Below are positions 17,656-25,603 of a DNA stretch of 64,000 bases, piece after piece. The DNA comes from an uncultured Fretibacterium sp. GTDB taxonomy: Bacteria; Synergistota; Synergistia; Synergistales; Aminobacteriaceae. The notes beneath the pieces were generated by a model. The model ran no database searches. It was not told the DNA's origin and saw only the letters and a list, made by a program, of their open reading frames with translations. The stretch spans positions 25,867 to 89,866 of the forward strand of contig NZ_CAUUWA010000001.1 of assembly GCF_963548695.1 (NCBI RefSeq), in the 5' to 3' direction. Position numbers and translations under genes: made by a program. Numbering within the stretch: position 1 is the first letter of the stretch; the number at the start of each line of letters is the position of its first letter.

Positions 17656-18831
17656 TTAACGCACGGAGCGGGGATCTTCCGGGGCCCCCGTATTGGAATG
17701 TCGTTGTCGGTCGAGGCGAAGGGATGCGGATACGCAATGGAGCCCTTCCTTCAGGAGCACCCAGAGGATGGAGAACTTGTCGTTGCAGAGGATGTCGCGC
17801 CAAAGACGCGTGAATATCCTCCCGTAACACTGTCCCGTATGTCCGTGTGTGAGCGGGGAGCGGGCGGCAACTTCGATCAGGAGATCGATCAGGGCTTCCC
17901 TCGATTGATCCTTCCCCCAGGGGGTCTTCAGATAGGTGCTCCAGTACAGGCTCTCCAGAGGCGTCCCGCGGAACCCCTCCCAGGGCTTGGGGTGGCGGAT
18001 GGCGTGGACGATGGCGTCCTCCACGTCTCCCTCCAGGTCCCGCTTGTTGAATCGGTCCTCCAGGATCTTGATCCTGCCGCGGAACAAGGAGTTGATAAAG
18101 TCCTGGTCGGCATGGCTGATCTGATGTCCGTAGCGCGGATACCACCAGGCGGCGCTTGCCGCCAGATCGAGCTCCCGATTGATCTGCCGCAGATCCATCA
18201 GCAGAACGCCGGAATTGACGTATTCCGAGATGCGGGAGCCTATCAGCCGCAGGCGAAGCGCCTCGGCCGAGAAGACTCGTTTGGCCTTCCGGGGGGGATA
18301 GTCCAGCGCCCCGGCCAGAAGGCGCCCCTCGAGAGGGATGTCCCAGAGCTCTCTGACGTCCAGATTGACGAGGACGTCGCAGTCCAGGTAGATGACCCTT
18401 TCCACCGAGAGCAGGGAGGGGATGAGGATGCGGAAAAGTGCGCCTCGGGAAAGGATCTTCTCGCCATGGGCCAGCGCCGTGTCGCCGACTCCCAGGATGG
18501 CTTGGGAGACGTCCTCGAATCGAATCTCCTGCGCATAGGCATCGGCGACCCGCTGCAGCTTGTCCCGGTTTTCGTCGGTCAGGGTCCGGTCGTGCAGGAT
18601 ATGCACGCATACGGAGCTTCGCGTCTTCTCGAAGATGGAGGCCATGACCACCCCGGCATGCCGGGAGTAGGTCCCCGATGGATCGTAAACCCCAAGGACC
18701 ACGTGGACGACGTCATTTTCGGCCGTCCGTTCCGAGTCCCCGTCCATGAGTTCCCGAGCTTCATGAGCACGTCGTTCCAACGGGGCCTCCCGGATACCTT
18801 CGGGCCCCCTGCGGTTTTCATTCATAGTCAT
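17656..18831 (-). CDS. GT8-family glycosyltransferase (second of a tandem pair)
   Basis: A 391-residue GT8 glycosyltransferase from the ATG at 18831, which overlaps the upstream gene's stop (ATGA); the frame extends to 18876, and Met at 18825 is another option. The metal-binding DxD motif is YLDCDVLVNLD, followed by ELWDIPLEGRLLAG. SGVLLMDLRQIN is the second conserved block and DQDFINSLFRG the third. GT8 enzymes in this setting (WaaI/WaaJ/LgtC-like) transfer galactose or glucose to the lipopolysaccharide core. It is similar along its length to the gene before it, including the HILHDRTLTDENR segment, so the pair probably arose by tandem duplication. Confidence 0.87.
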   Translation of the reverse strand: MTMNENRRGPEGIREAPLERRAHEARELMDGDSERTAENDVVHVVLGVYDPSGTYSRHAGVVMASIFEKTRSSVCVHILHDRTLTDENRDKLQRVADAYAQEIRFEDVSQAILGVGDTALAHGEKILSRGALFRILIPSLLSVERVIYLDCDVLVNLDVRELWDIPLEGRLLAGALDYPPRKAKRVFSAEALRLRLIGSRISEYVNSGVLLMDLRQINRELDLAASAAWWYPRYGHQISHADQDFINSLFRGRIKILEDRFNKRDLEGDVEDAIVHAIRHPKPWEGFRGTPLESLYWSTYLKTPWGKDQSREALIDLLIEVAARSPLTHGHTGQCYGRIFTRLWRDILCNDKFSILWVLLKEGLHCVSASLRLDRQRHSNTGAPEDPRSVR

Positions 18832-19919
18832 TTTGATTCGAAGAGCCCTTTCAATCTGCAAAGCGACTCCGCGCACAGAATCGCCATCCAGGTCCCGGCC
18901 CGGGAAACCCAGCGGAGGAGATCCCGGCGCAGGCGGGAAAGTATCTTTTTATAGCAGCGCGAGACGTGGGGATGCATGTTGGGGGAACCCATGGCCGCCT
19001 CCATCATGTTTCGGACAAGGACCTCCTCCAGGGGCTGCGCCCAGGGGGTCCTGGAAAAATACAGCCAGTACGGCAGCTCCTTTGAACGGCCCAACATCCC
19101 GTTCCAGGGCTTCACCGGGCCGGTATAGTGGATGACGGCGTTTTCGGTGTCCCCGGCTGAGCCGTGTCGGTTGAAGCGCTCGTCGACGAACGTGATGTCG
19201 CCCTTGAAATGGGCGTTGAGGAAATCCTGATCCAGGTACCTTGCAGTGTGCCGGTGACGCTCGAACCACAGGGAACAATCCTCGAGGAGATTTTCCCTGC
19301 CCTCGTCCCGGAGCTTGCGCAAGTCGAACACCAGCATGCCGGAGTTGACGTAGCCGGAAAGGTCGCATCCGTTGAGGCGTGCCGACAGAGCCTCGGGAGA
19401 GAGAAAACGGCGCCGTTTCGAGGAAAGGAAGTCGTCCCGCACCCCGGCGAGGGCACTGCCCTTCATGTCGATGTCCCAGACCTCTCCGATATCCAGGTTG
19501 ACGACGATATCGCTGTCGAGGTAAATCGCCCTGTCCGCCGTCAGCGTACAGGGGACAAGGATCGGAAAAAGGGCCCCGATGGAGTAGCGGGAGAGCGTCG
19601 TCAACCGGGAGGCGCTCTGCCCCATCCGGGCAAGCAGGGAGCTGACGTCGTCAAAGACGACCTGCTGCCCGTGAGATTCGGCCACGGCCTTGAAATTGTT
19701 CCTGTTCCTGTCCGTCAGGGGCTCGTCATGGAGGATATGGATGCAGACGGGCCTTAGTGTGTTATCGAAGATGGATTGCATGACGACGCCCGCATGCCGG
19801 GAATACTCTCCCGTCGCATCGTGGTCGGGCAGAGCGACATGAATGGTCTCCCCGGAGATATCCATGTCGATATCCTCGGAGGCCTCCATTGCGACTGTAT
19901 TCCGGATCGCCGCCGTCAC
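18828..19919 (-). CDS. GT8-family glycosyltransferase (first of a tandem pair)
   Basis: A 363-residue GT8 glycosyltransferase. DxD motif YLDSDIVVNLD near 122-132, then EVWDIDMKGSALAG, SGMLVFDLRKLRDE and DQDFLNAHFKG, the family's usual order. HILHDEPLTDRNRNN near 59-73 parallels the downstream gene. The start overlaps the kdsB stop (ATGA at 19916). The C-terminal ~60 residues (SRCYKKILSRLRRDLLRW) are basic and amphipathic, which may bind the inner membrane. Likely a retaining hexosyltransferase of the lipopolysaccharide core; its exact sugar is unknown. Confidence 0.87.
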   Translation of the reverse strand: MTAAIRNTVAMEASEDIDMDISGETIHVALPDHDATGEYSRHAGVVMQSIFDNTLRPVCIHILHDEPLTDRNRNNFKAVAESHGQQVVFDDVSSLLARMGQSASRLTTLSRYSIGALFPILVPCTLTADRAIYLDSDIVVNLDIGEVWDIDMKGSALAGVRDDFLSSKRRRFLSPEALSARLNGCDLSGYVNSGMLVFDLRKLRDEGRENLLEDCSLWFERHRHTARYLDQDFLNAHFKGDITFVDERFNRHGSAGDTENAVIHYTGPVKPWNGMLGRSKELPYWLYFSRTPWAQPLEEVLVRNMMEAAMGSPNMHPHVSRCYKKILSRLRRDLLRWVSRAGTWMAILCAESLCRLKGLFESK

Positions 19920-20668
19920 GGATTTTTTGTCCTTTCCAGCATCCGCCGCACCGCCTCCAGGTCCTCCGCGGTGTCGACGCTCGGCCCCGAGCCGCCGCAG
20001 CGCGTCACGGCGACGCGGATTCTATATCCATGCTCCAGCACCTTGAGCTGTTCCAGGGACTCCGCCTCCGCAAGGGGCGTCATGGGGAGCTCCGCGTAGC
20101 GTTTGAGGAAGCCGGACCGGTAACCGTAGATGCCGATGTGCTCATAGACGGGGACGCGGGGCGTGCTGCGCAGGTAGGGGATGGGGGAACGGCTGAAGTA
20201 GAGCGCGTCGCCGTTCTGCCCCAGCACCACCTTGACCGCATTGGGGTTTTCGCGATCCGCCTCGTCTCGCAGGGGGCGGCAGAGCGTGGAGCAGACGACG
20301 TCGGGGCCCGAGAAAAGGGCCTCGGCCACCTCGTCGATCATGGCCGGGTCCAGCAGGGGCTCGTCGCCCTGGATGTTGATCACGGCGTCGGCGTCCCGAC
20401 TCTTCAAAACCTCCGCGGCGCGGCTCGACCCGTTGGGGTGATCCGGCGACGTCATCACCGCGGCCCCATCGCCAGCAAAGGCACGGACGGCCTCGAACAC
20501 GCGCCGGTCGTCCGTCGCCACGACGAGCTCCGTCAGGCAGAGCGCCCGCAGGGCCCGCTCGTAGACGTGCTGGATCATGGGTTTGCCGCAGATATCCGCC
20601 AGAACCTTGCCGGGCAGGCGGGTGGAGGCGTAACGGGCGGGGATGACGCCCAGGATTTTTTTGTCCAT
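19916..20668 (-). CDS. kdsB: 3-deoxy-manno-octulosonate cytidylyltransferase KdsB
   Basis: A 250-residue enzyme that activates KDO with CTP to CMP-KDO for lipid A core assembly. VIPARYASTRLPGKVL at the N-terminus is the family signature, followed by ATDDRRVFEAV and INIQGDEPLLDP. The ATG at 20668 is chosen because AGAGG lies eight bases upstream; GTG codons at 20671 and 20677 are in frame. The length matches the family (~250). It is separated from kdsD and kdsA by a regulator gene and by ~310 bases of repeats, which is unusual. Confidence 0.94.
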   Translation of the reverse strand: MDKKILGVIPARYASTRLPGKVLADICGKPMIQHVYERALRALCLTELVVATDDRRVFEAVRAFAGDGAAVMTSPDHPNGSSRAAEVLKSRDADAVINIQGDEPLLDPAMIDEVAEALFSGPDVVCSTLCRPLRDEADRENPNAVKVVLGQNGDALYFSRSPIPYLRSTPRVPVYEHIGIYGYRSGFLKRYAELPMTPLAEAESLEQLKVLEHGYRIRVAVTRCGGSGPSVDTAEDLEAVRRMLERTKNP

Positions 20669-20980
20669 CACGAACACCTCTCGTTTGAAAGAAACTCTGG
20701 GTTGAAAGAAACGCTGGTCGATAGAAGCGTTGGCTGAACAGTCCCTGTGCTGTCGTTCAGGGACTGTTCGATACTGTTCGATACTGTTCGAATTCCCAAT
20801 CGCGCTGGTCGAATGGTTGAAGTTAAAAAACCCCTGTCCTTTCGTCCAAGGACTGTCCGATACTGTTCGAGCTTCCAGTTTCCCCGCTGCCTGAAGACTC
20901 GAGAGTAAAAAGTCCTGGGATGCCGTTCGACCTCTGTTCGCCGGGTAAGCTTCAACCCTGCGGAAGGCGACGGGCCTCGT
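20669..20980. repeat. Intergenic region with diverged hairpin repeats upstream of kdsB
   Basis: Three diverged units of about 90 bases can be seen, starting near 20711, 20802 and 20887. Unit A has GAACAGTCCCTG (20736) pairing with CAGGGACTGTTC (20758) and two further GATACTGTTC copies. Unit B has GTCCTT pairing with AAGGAC (~20837-20854), then TGTCCGATACTGTTCGA. Unit C keeps only AGTCCTGGGATGCCGTTCGACC. The stem sequences differ between A and B but remain paired, which suggests RNA structure is selected. On the reverse strand the unit B hairpin precedes a six-T run and could end the regulator transcript. Confidence 0.6.
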
Positions 20981-22414
20981 TCATAAAGACCTCAACGTGT
21001 AAAATTTCTGGGGATCTTGCTTGCCGGAACCATGCTGCTCCAGAATCCCTTTATCCACGAGACACTGCAGGGCCTTCCGACACCGATATCGAGTTACCCC
21101 CAATCTTGCCTGAGCCTCTTTCAATGTGGTTCTTCCTCCGGCATAGGCGACGCGCAGGATGTTGAACTCCGTATCGTTGAGGCTTTTCAGGAGATGGGCA
21201 GGAAACTGAGCCTCCATTCTGTCTGTAGCGCGTAATTGCCTTGACGCGATACTGTTCTCCAGAGTAAGCAGTACCGCACAGCCGGGCTCCGTATAGATGG
21301 GGTCGTGCAGAAAAAAGGATTGCATCTCTTCATAGATGCGTCTTACCCCTTCGTTGAGTTCCTTGACCCATCCCAATTCCGTCAGAACCCTGGCAATCCT
21401 GGGGTTGCGTGCATATCGTGTCGTTTTCTTGTTTTCGAGGGTAACGACGTTCGGAAGTTTGCCGGGGCTGAATATCTCGAGCCGGTCGTCATACATGGAG
21501 ATACGAATATGATCTCCGGCGAAGGAATAGTCGCGATGGGTCAGGGCATTGATCATACCTTCCAGCCAGGCGAACTCGGGATATTCGGGAATGCTTTTGA
21601 AGGTACCTTCCGGTGTCAGAAATTGGAATTCTCTCAGCTGCGCATTGATCAAGGTGCTGGCCTGGCCGATGATCGCAGGAATCGGACCGTCAAAGGTCTG
21701 TTCCTTGATGATGTTGATTCGCTCTCCCGTCCTGGCCTGATCCCCGTCGTAACGCAAAAATCGCAAACGGGCCTGAGGGAGATGCCTGCTTGGGTCCCTT
21801 GAAAAAAGAAGAATGCCGGCGTTCGTAAGATGGCCGTCTTTCAGAAATCCTCGAGATTCAAGGATCTGTCTGTCATCGGCATTTGTTTTCAACGCCTGCC
21901 GATAGCGCGCCATTACGACGGGGTCGACATCTTCGATTGAGGAATCCAGATTTTCCCTGTCCTCGAAAGAGCGCTGACCTCTGTCGTACTCCAGCTTGTC
22001 GATCTGGTCGTGAGTTAAGGCAAGGCATTGGTCCTGAGTTCGCAGAAAAACCTTGTCGTCAAGTGTACGAATAAGGGCATCGGAGCTTGTCTCGACCTGC
22101 AGGGCCAAAACGACGTCCTTTTTTCCGCGGATATTGACTGTCTCGAGTTCCAGTGCCTCGACCTTCGGCAAGGGGCGGCAAAATTGATAAGGAACACTGC
22201 GAAATTCCTCGATATTGCCTGTGCCCTCGTAATCGAACCCTGTAATTTCGCCGTTATCCTCAATTCCGATTGCCAAAATGCCTCCCTCCGCATTGGCGAA
22301 CGCGGAGATAATTTTTGCGATTTCCTTGGGCCTGATGCGCGCACTTTTGCGGTCGAAATGCTGCCCTTCCTTTTTGCAGGAAAGAAGTTCCGCAGAGATG
22401 TTTTGAATTTCCAC
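20981..22414 (-). CDS. AlbA_2 (Schlafen-type) domain ATP-binding transcriptional regulator
   Basis: A 477-residue protein. Residues ~12-130 form the AlbA_2/Schlafen domain (EGQHFDRKSARI, ISAFANAEGGILAIGIED), followed by a HATPase-like COG2865 region (EGMINALTHRDYSFAGDHIRISMYDD is its core, near 285-310) and a C-terminal winged-helix segment (EFNILRVAYAGGRTTLKEAQARLG). Such proteins are predicted DNA- or nucleic-acid-binding regulators; some occur in defence islands. GTG start with AGAGGT eight bases upstream, only ~12 bases after kdsD. Its AT-richer composition contrasts with neighbours, suggesting transfer into the KDO operon. What it regulates is unknown. Confidence 0.82.
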   Translation of the reverse strand: MEIQNISAELLSCKKEGQHFDRKSARIRPKEIAKIISAFANAEGGILAIGIEDNGEITGFDYEGTGNIEEFRSVPYQFCRPLPKVEALELETVNIRGKKDVVLALQVETSSDALIRTLDDKVFLRTQDQCLALTHDQIDKLEYDRGQRSFEDRENLDSSIEDVDPVVMARYRQALKTNADDRQILESRGFLKDGHLTNAGILLFSRDPSRHLPQARLRFLRYDGDQARTGERINIIKEQTFDGPIPAIIGQASTLINAQLREFQFLTPEGTFKSIPEYPEFAWLEGMINALTHRDYSFAGDHIRISMYDDRLEIFSPGKLPNVVTLENKKTTRYARNPRIARVLTELGWVKELNEGVRRIYEEMQSFFLHDPIYTEPGCAVLLTLENSIASRQLRATDRMEAQFPAHLLKSLNDTEFNILRVAYAGGRTTLKEAQARLGVTRYRCRKALQCLVDKGILEQHGSGKQDPQKFYTLRSL

Positions 22415-22425
22415 TGCCGTTACCT

Positions 22426-23436
22426 CTACGCCACGCCGGCCTTCAGGAGCTCGTGGATGTGCACCATCCCCGCGGGGCGGCCGTCCTCCACGGCCACGAG
22501 CACGCTGATCTCCATGCGCTCCATGACGCGCACGGCCTCGGCTGCCAGGCTGTCCGGGGCGATGGTCCTGGGGTTGGGGGTCATCGCATCCTCGATGGGA
22601 ACCCGGAAGGCCTCGGTCCCCCTTCTCTCCATCAGACGCCGCAGGTCCCCGTCGGTGAAGATGCCGATCAGTCCGCCCCGTTCATCCACGACGCAGGTGG
22701 CCCCGTAGTTCTTGCTGGTGATGGCGAAAAGTGCGTCCTTGACCGAGACGCCGCGCCGCACCACGGGCAGCTGGTCGGGGCCGCCCATGACGTCCCGGAC
22801 CCGCGTCAGCAGGCGCCGTCCCAGGGCCCCTCCGGGGTGGAACAGGGCGAAGTCCTCGCGGCGCAGGCCGCGCAGCTGCGTCACCATTGCAGCCAGGGCG
22901 TCCCCGATCACGAGCTGCAGCGTCGTGCTGCTCATAGGGGCGAGCTGCAGGGGGTCGCCCTCCCGCTCCACCCCGGAGTCGATGACGATGTCCGAGTGCT
23001 GCGCCAGGGGGGAGTCCCTACCCCCGGTCACGGCGATCATCGTCGCCCCGATCCTGCGGAAATGGGGCAGAAGGGCCAGCACCTCGCTCGTCGTCCCGCT
23101 GTTGCTGACGAAGAGCCCCACGTCCTCGCTGCGGACCATCCCCAGGTCCCCATGGGAGCCCTCCGCGGCGTGGAGAAAGAAGGAAGGGGTGCCCAGGGAG
23201 GCCAGGGTCGCCGAGATCTTGCGCCCCACGTGCCCGGATTTGCCCAGCCCGACGACGACGACGCGCCCCGAACATCCGTAGAGGGCGCGCGCCGCTCGGA
23301 CCAGCTCGGGCCCCATCCGCTCCGCAGCGCGCACCAGCTCCGCGGCCTCGGTGCGGATGAGTTCTCTGCCGGAACGCAGCAGGTCCTCGTCCGAGAAGCT
23401 CTCCCCGGGGCGCTCGCACGGCAGGACGGCGCTCAT
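22426..23436 (-). CDS. kdsD: Arabinose-5-phosphate isomerase KdsD/KpsF
   Basis: A 336-residue enzyme interconverting ribulose 5-phosphate and arabinose 5-phosphate, the first step to KDO. The SIS domain has VVGLGKSGHVGRKISATLAS (~59-78), SNSGTTSEVLALL (~110) and the EGSHGDLGMV block; two CBS domains follow from ~205, including FTDGDLRRLMERRG. The true start is the ATG at 23436 overlapping the kdsA stop (ATGA); the frame is open far upstream but encodes a kdsA shadow. Length is normal for KdsD (~325-340). Confidence 0.94.
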   Translation of the reverse strand: MSAVLPCERPGESFSDEDLLRSGRELIRTEAAELVRAAERMGPELVRAARALYGCSGRVVVVGLGKSGHVGRKISATLASLGTPSFFLHAAEGSHGDLGMVRSEDVGLFVSNSGTTSEVLALLPHFRRIGATMIAVTGGRDSPLAQHSDIVIDSGVEREGDPLQLAPMSSTTLQLVIGDALAAMVTQLRGLRREDFALFHPGGALGRRLLTRVRDVMGGPDQLPVVRRGVSVKDALFAITSKNYGATCVVDERGGLIGIFTDGDLRRLMERRGTEAFRVPIEDAMTPNPRTIAPDSLAAEAVRVMERMEISVLVAVEDGRPAGMVHIHELLKAGVA

Positions 23437-24278
23437 CGTGCTCCTCCTGCCGCGGCGCGGCGGGCGTTGTGAATGGCGAGCACCTGATCGAGAAAGACGC
23501 CCATCTCGCTCAGGGGGATCATGTTCGGGCCGTCGCTTCGGGCCTCCTCGGGGGAGGGATGCGTCTCGACGAACAGCGCGTCGATCCCGACGGCCGCCGC
23601 CGCCCGGGCGAGCGGCAGGGCCAGGGAGCGATCCCCGCCGCTCGAGCCGCCGAGCTCTCCGGGGCGTTGGACGCTGTGCGTGGCGTCGAACACTACGGGA
23701 TACCCCAGGGCCCGCATCGAAACCAGCCCGGCCATGTCCACGACCAGGCGGTGGTAGCCCATCGTCGTACCGCGCTCGCACAGCAGAACGCGGTCGTTGC
23801 CTGCCTCCCGGCACTTCGCGGCGGCGTGGGCCATGTCCTCCGGGGCCAGGAACTGCGCTTTTTTGATGTTGACGATCTTCCCCGTAGCGGCGGCGGCGAC
23901 GAGAAGGTCGGTCTGGCGGCACAGGAATGCGGGGATCTGAACGATGTCCACGACGCGCCCGACAGGCTCTGCCTGCCAGCTCTCGTGGATGTCCGTGACC
24001 ACGGGGACGCCCGCCGCCTCCCTGATCCGCGCGAGCTGTTCCAGGCCCTTTTCCAGGCCGGGACCGCGCCAGGAGCGCAGGGAGGTACGGTTCGCCTTGT
24101 CGAAAGACGCCTTGAAGACGTAGGGCAGGCCGCGGGCCTCGCAGAGGTCCTTCATCGTCCGCGCGACCTCGAGGCCCAGCTCCGGGCTCTCCAGCGAACA
24201 GGGCCCCGCCAGGACCGTCAGGCGTCCGTCGCCGATGACGAAATCCCCGAGCCCGTATCTCTCGTTCGATCTTTCCAT
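23433..24278 (-). CDS. kdsA: 3-deoxy-8-phosphooctulonate synthase KdsA
   Basis: A 281-residue aldolase joining phosphoenolpyruvate and arabinose 5-phosphate to KDO 8-phosphate. LAGPCSLESPELGLEVA, FKASFDKANRTS, DIHESWQAEP, IPAFLCRQTDLL, NIKKAQFLAPEDM, and ERGTTMGYHRLVVDM are all family blocks. The ATG at 24278 gives the normal family length and has GGAAAGGATGG upstream. That ribosome site lies within a 20-base tandem duplication that also copies the ATGGAAAG start region. First gene of the long reverse-strand envelope operon. Confidence 0.93.
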   Translation of the reverse strand: MERSNERYGLGDFVIGDGRLTVLAGPCSLESPELGLEVARTMKDLCEARGLPYVFKASFDKANRTSLRSWRGPGLEKGLEQLARIREAAGVPVVTDIHESWQAEPVGRVVDIVQIPAFLCRQTDLLVAAAATGKIVNIKKAQFLAPEDMAHAAAKCREAGNDRVLLCERGTTMGYHRLVVDMAGLVSMRALGYPVVFDATHSVQRPGELGGSSGGDRSLALPLARAAAAVGIDALFVETHPSPEEARSDGPNMIPLSEMGVFLDQVLAIHNARRAAAGGAR

Positions 24279-24310
24279 TGGGGTACCATCCTTTCCATCG
24301 AGGTACCATC
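24271..24310. repeat. 20-bp tandem repeat over the kdsA ribosome site and start
   Basis: 24271-24290 and 24291-24310 differ at two positions (CTTTCCATTG GGGTACCATC versus CTTTCCATCG AGGTACCATC), and a partial third unit follows to about 24325. On the reverse strand each unit contains a GGATGG ribosome-site-like sequence and ATGGAAAG, so the kdsA start is preceded by an out-of-frame copy of itself. Confidence 0.75.
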
Positions 24311-24611
24311 CTTGTTCCCATTGGGGAAAATTCGGGGAAAGGCCGATGCCTCCCCTGGACTTTCGATGATAATGAGTCATATTAGCGCAATTCGGGGGGG
24401 AAGGAAAGGGCCGGAGTCCCAATCCCGGTCCATCGGCCGCACTGTGTAGGGGGGAAAGGAGTGTTAAAATCGTGAGACGGCTGGAATGCCGCCCTGCCGG
24501 TCGTCTCGCCGTCCCGAAGAGGCCTTGGAGACCTTCGCGGCTGGGGGCCTTTTGGGCCTGGAAGAAGTCTTTTCGGTCCGGGGTGAAAAGCGTTTTTCTG
24601 GAGGTTTTTCG
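24311..24611. other. Divergent intergenic region kdsA / moxR-type gene
   Basis: About 300 bases that must carry the promoters of both the envelope operon (-) and the MoxR operon (+). An AT-rich stretch at 24360-24385 (around GATAATGAGTCATATTAGCG) is the most promoter-like part for the reverse strand. On the forward strand GTGTTAAAATCG (24462-24473) offers a -10-like hexamer without a convincing -35. No open frame here resembles a protein. Confidence 0.4.
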
Positions 24612-25559
24612 ATGAGCGATCAGGGATATTCCTTTGGAGCCGCCAACCCGAGGGTGGCGGAGGCCCTCCGGCAGCTTTCCCTCATCCTGCACGGCAAGGA
24701 GGCCGTCCTCATACGGCTTCTTGCCTGTGTCTTCGCGGGGGGACACCTTCTTCTGGAGGACCTGCCGGGTCTGGGCAAGACGACCCTGGCCCTGGCCGCG
24801 GCGCGTCTTTTGGGGATGCGGTTCGGACGGGTGCAGTGTACCAACGACCTCTTGCCGACGGACGTCACGGGCCTGAGCATCTACAAGGCGGAGACGGGGC
24901 AGTTCGAGTTCCACCCCGGCCCGGTGTTCAACAACCTGCTGCTGGTGGACGAGATCAACCGGGCGACCCCCAAGACGCAGAGCGCACTGCTGGAGGCCAT
25001 GGGGGAGGAGCAGGTCACCGTGGACGGGACGAGCTACGCGCTGCCGCGACCCTTCTTCGTCATCGCGACGCAGAACCCCGTCGAGCATGCCGGGACCTTC
25101 CCGCTCCCGGAGTCCCAGATGGACCGCTTCATGGTCAAGGCGTCCGTCGGCTATCCCTCCAGGGAGGCTGAGCGACAAATTTTGAGGCTGGGATCCCAGC
25201 GGAAGGATCTCTTCTCCTTTCCCTCCCTGTTCACCGCGGAGGAGATCGTCGCGCTGCAGAGCATGGTCGAACGGGATATCCGGGTCGACGACCGAATTTT
25301 GGACTATGTTCTGGACTTGGCGGAGAGGACCCGGAATCATCCGCAGCTGGAGTGCGGCGTGTCCCCGCGTGGCGCCATGATGGTCTTGCGGGTGGCCCGT
25401 TCCCTGGCCTGGATGCGGGGGCGGGACTACGTTGTCCCCGAGGATATCCGTTTTCTGGCGCCCGAGATCCTGGCGCACCGCCTCCAGCCTTCGGCCGGGG
25501 GCCCCTCGTCCCGAGGCGAGATCCTCCAGTCCATCCTGGATGCGGTGCCCATCCCCTGA
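24612..25559 (+). CDS. MoxR-family AAA+ ATPase
   Basis: A 315-residue AAA+ ATPase. Walker A is EDLPGLGKTTLALAAARLL near 42-60, Walker B LLLVDEINRATPKTQSALLEAM near 105, and the sensor FFVIATQNPVEHAGTFPLPE near 145-165; TDVTGLS is also typical. The ATG at 24612 has GGAGG seven bases upstream. MoxR ATPases act as chaperone-like partners of von Willebrand or DUF58 proteins. The next two genes encode DUF58 and a transglutaminase-like membrane protein, the classic three-gene set. Confidence 0.93.
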   Translation: MSDQGYSFGAANPRVAEALRQLSLILHGKEAVLIRLLACVFAGGHLLLEDLPGLGKTTLALAAARLLGMRFGRVQCTNDLLPTDVTGLSIYKAETGQFEFHPGPVFNNLLLVDEINRATPKTQSALLEAMGEEQVTVDGTSYALPRPFFVIATQNPVEHAGTFPLPESQMDRFMVKASVGYPSREAERQILRLGSQRKDLFSFPSLFTAEEIVALQSMVERDIRVDDRILDYVLDLAERTRNHPQLECGVSPRGAMMVLRVARSLAWMRGRDYVVPEDIRFLAPEILAHRLQPSAGGPSSRGEILQSILDAVPIP

Positions 25560-25603
25560 TGCGGACGCGCGGAGGACCGGGAACCCGGAGAAGAGGAACC
25601 CAT

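Noticed and set aside
20736..20791. LexA (CGAAC-N4-GTTCG) operator in the GATACTGTTCGA repeats
   Set aside because: The CGAAC elements are direct, not inverted, repeats.
22426..24321. Open frame extending kdsD upstream by ~295 codons
   Set aside because: The extra part is a Gly/Arg/Pro-rich shadow of kdsA; kdsD starts at the ATGA overlap (23436).
24279..25478. Open frame extending kdsA upstream
   Set aside because: It overlaps the MoxR gene on the other strand and is not protein-like; the KdsA family length is reached from 24278.
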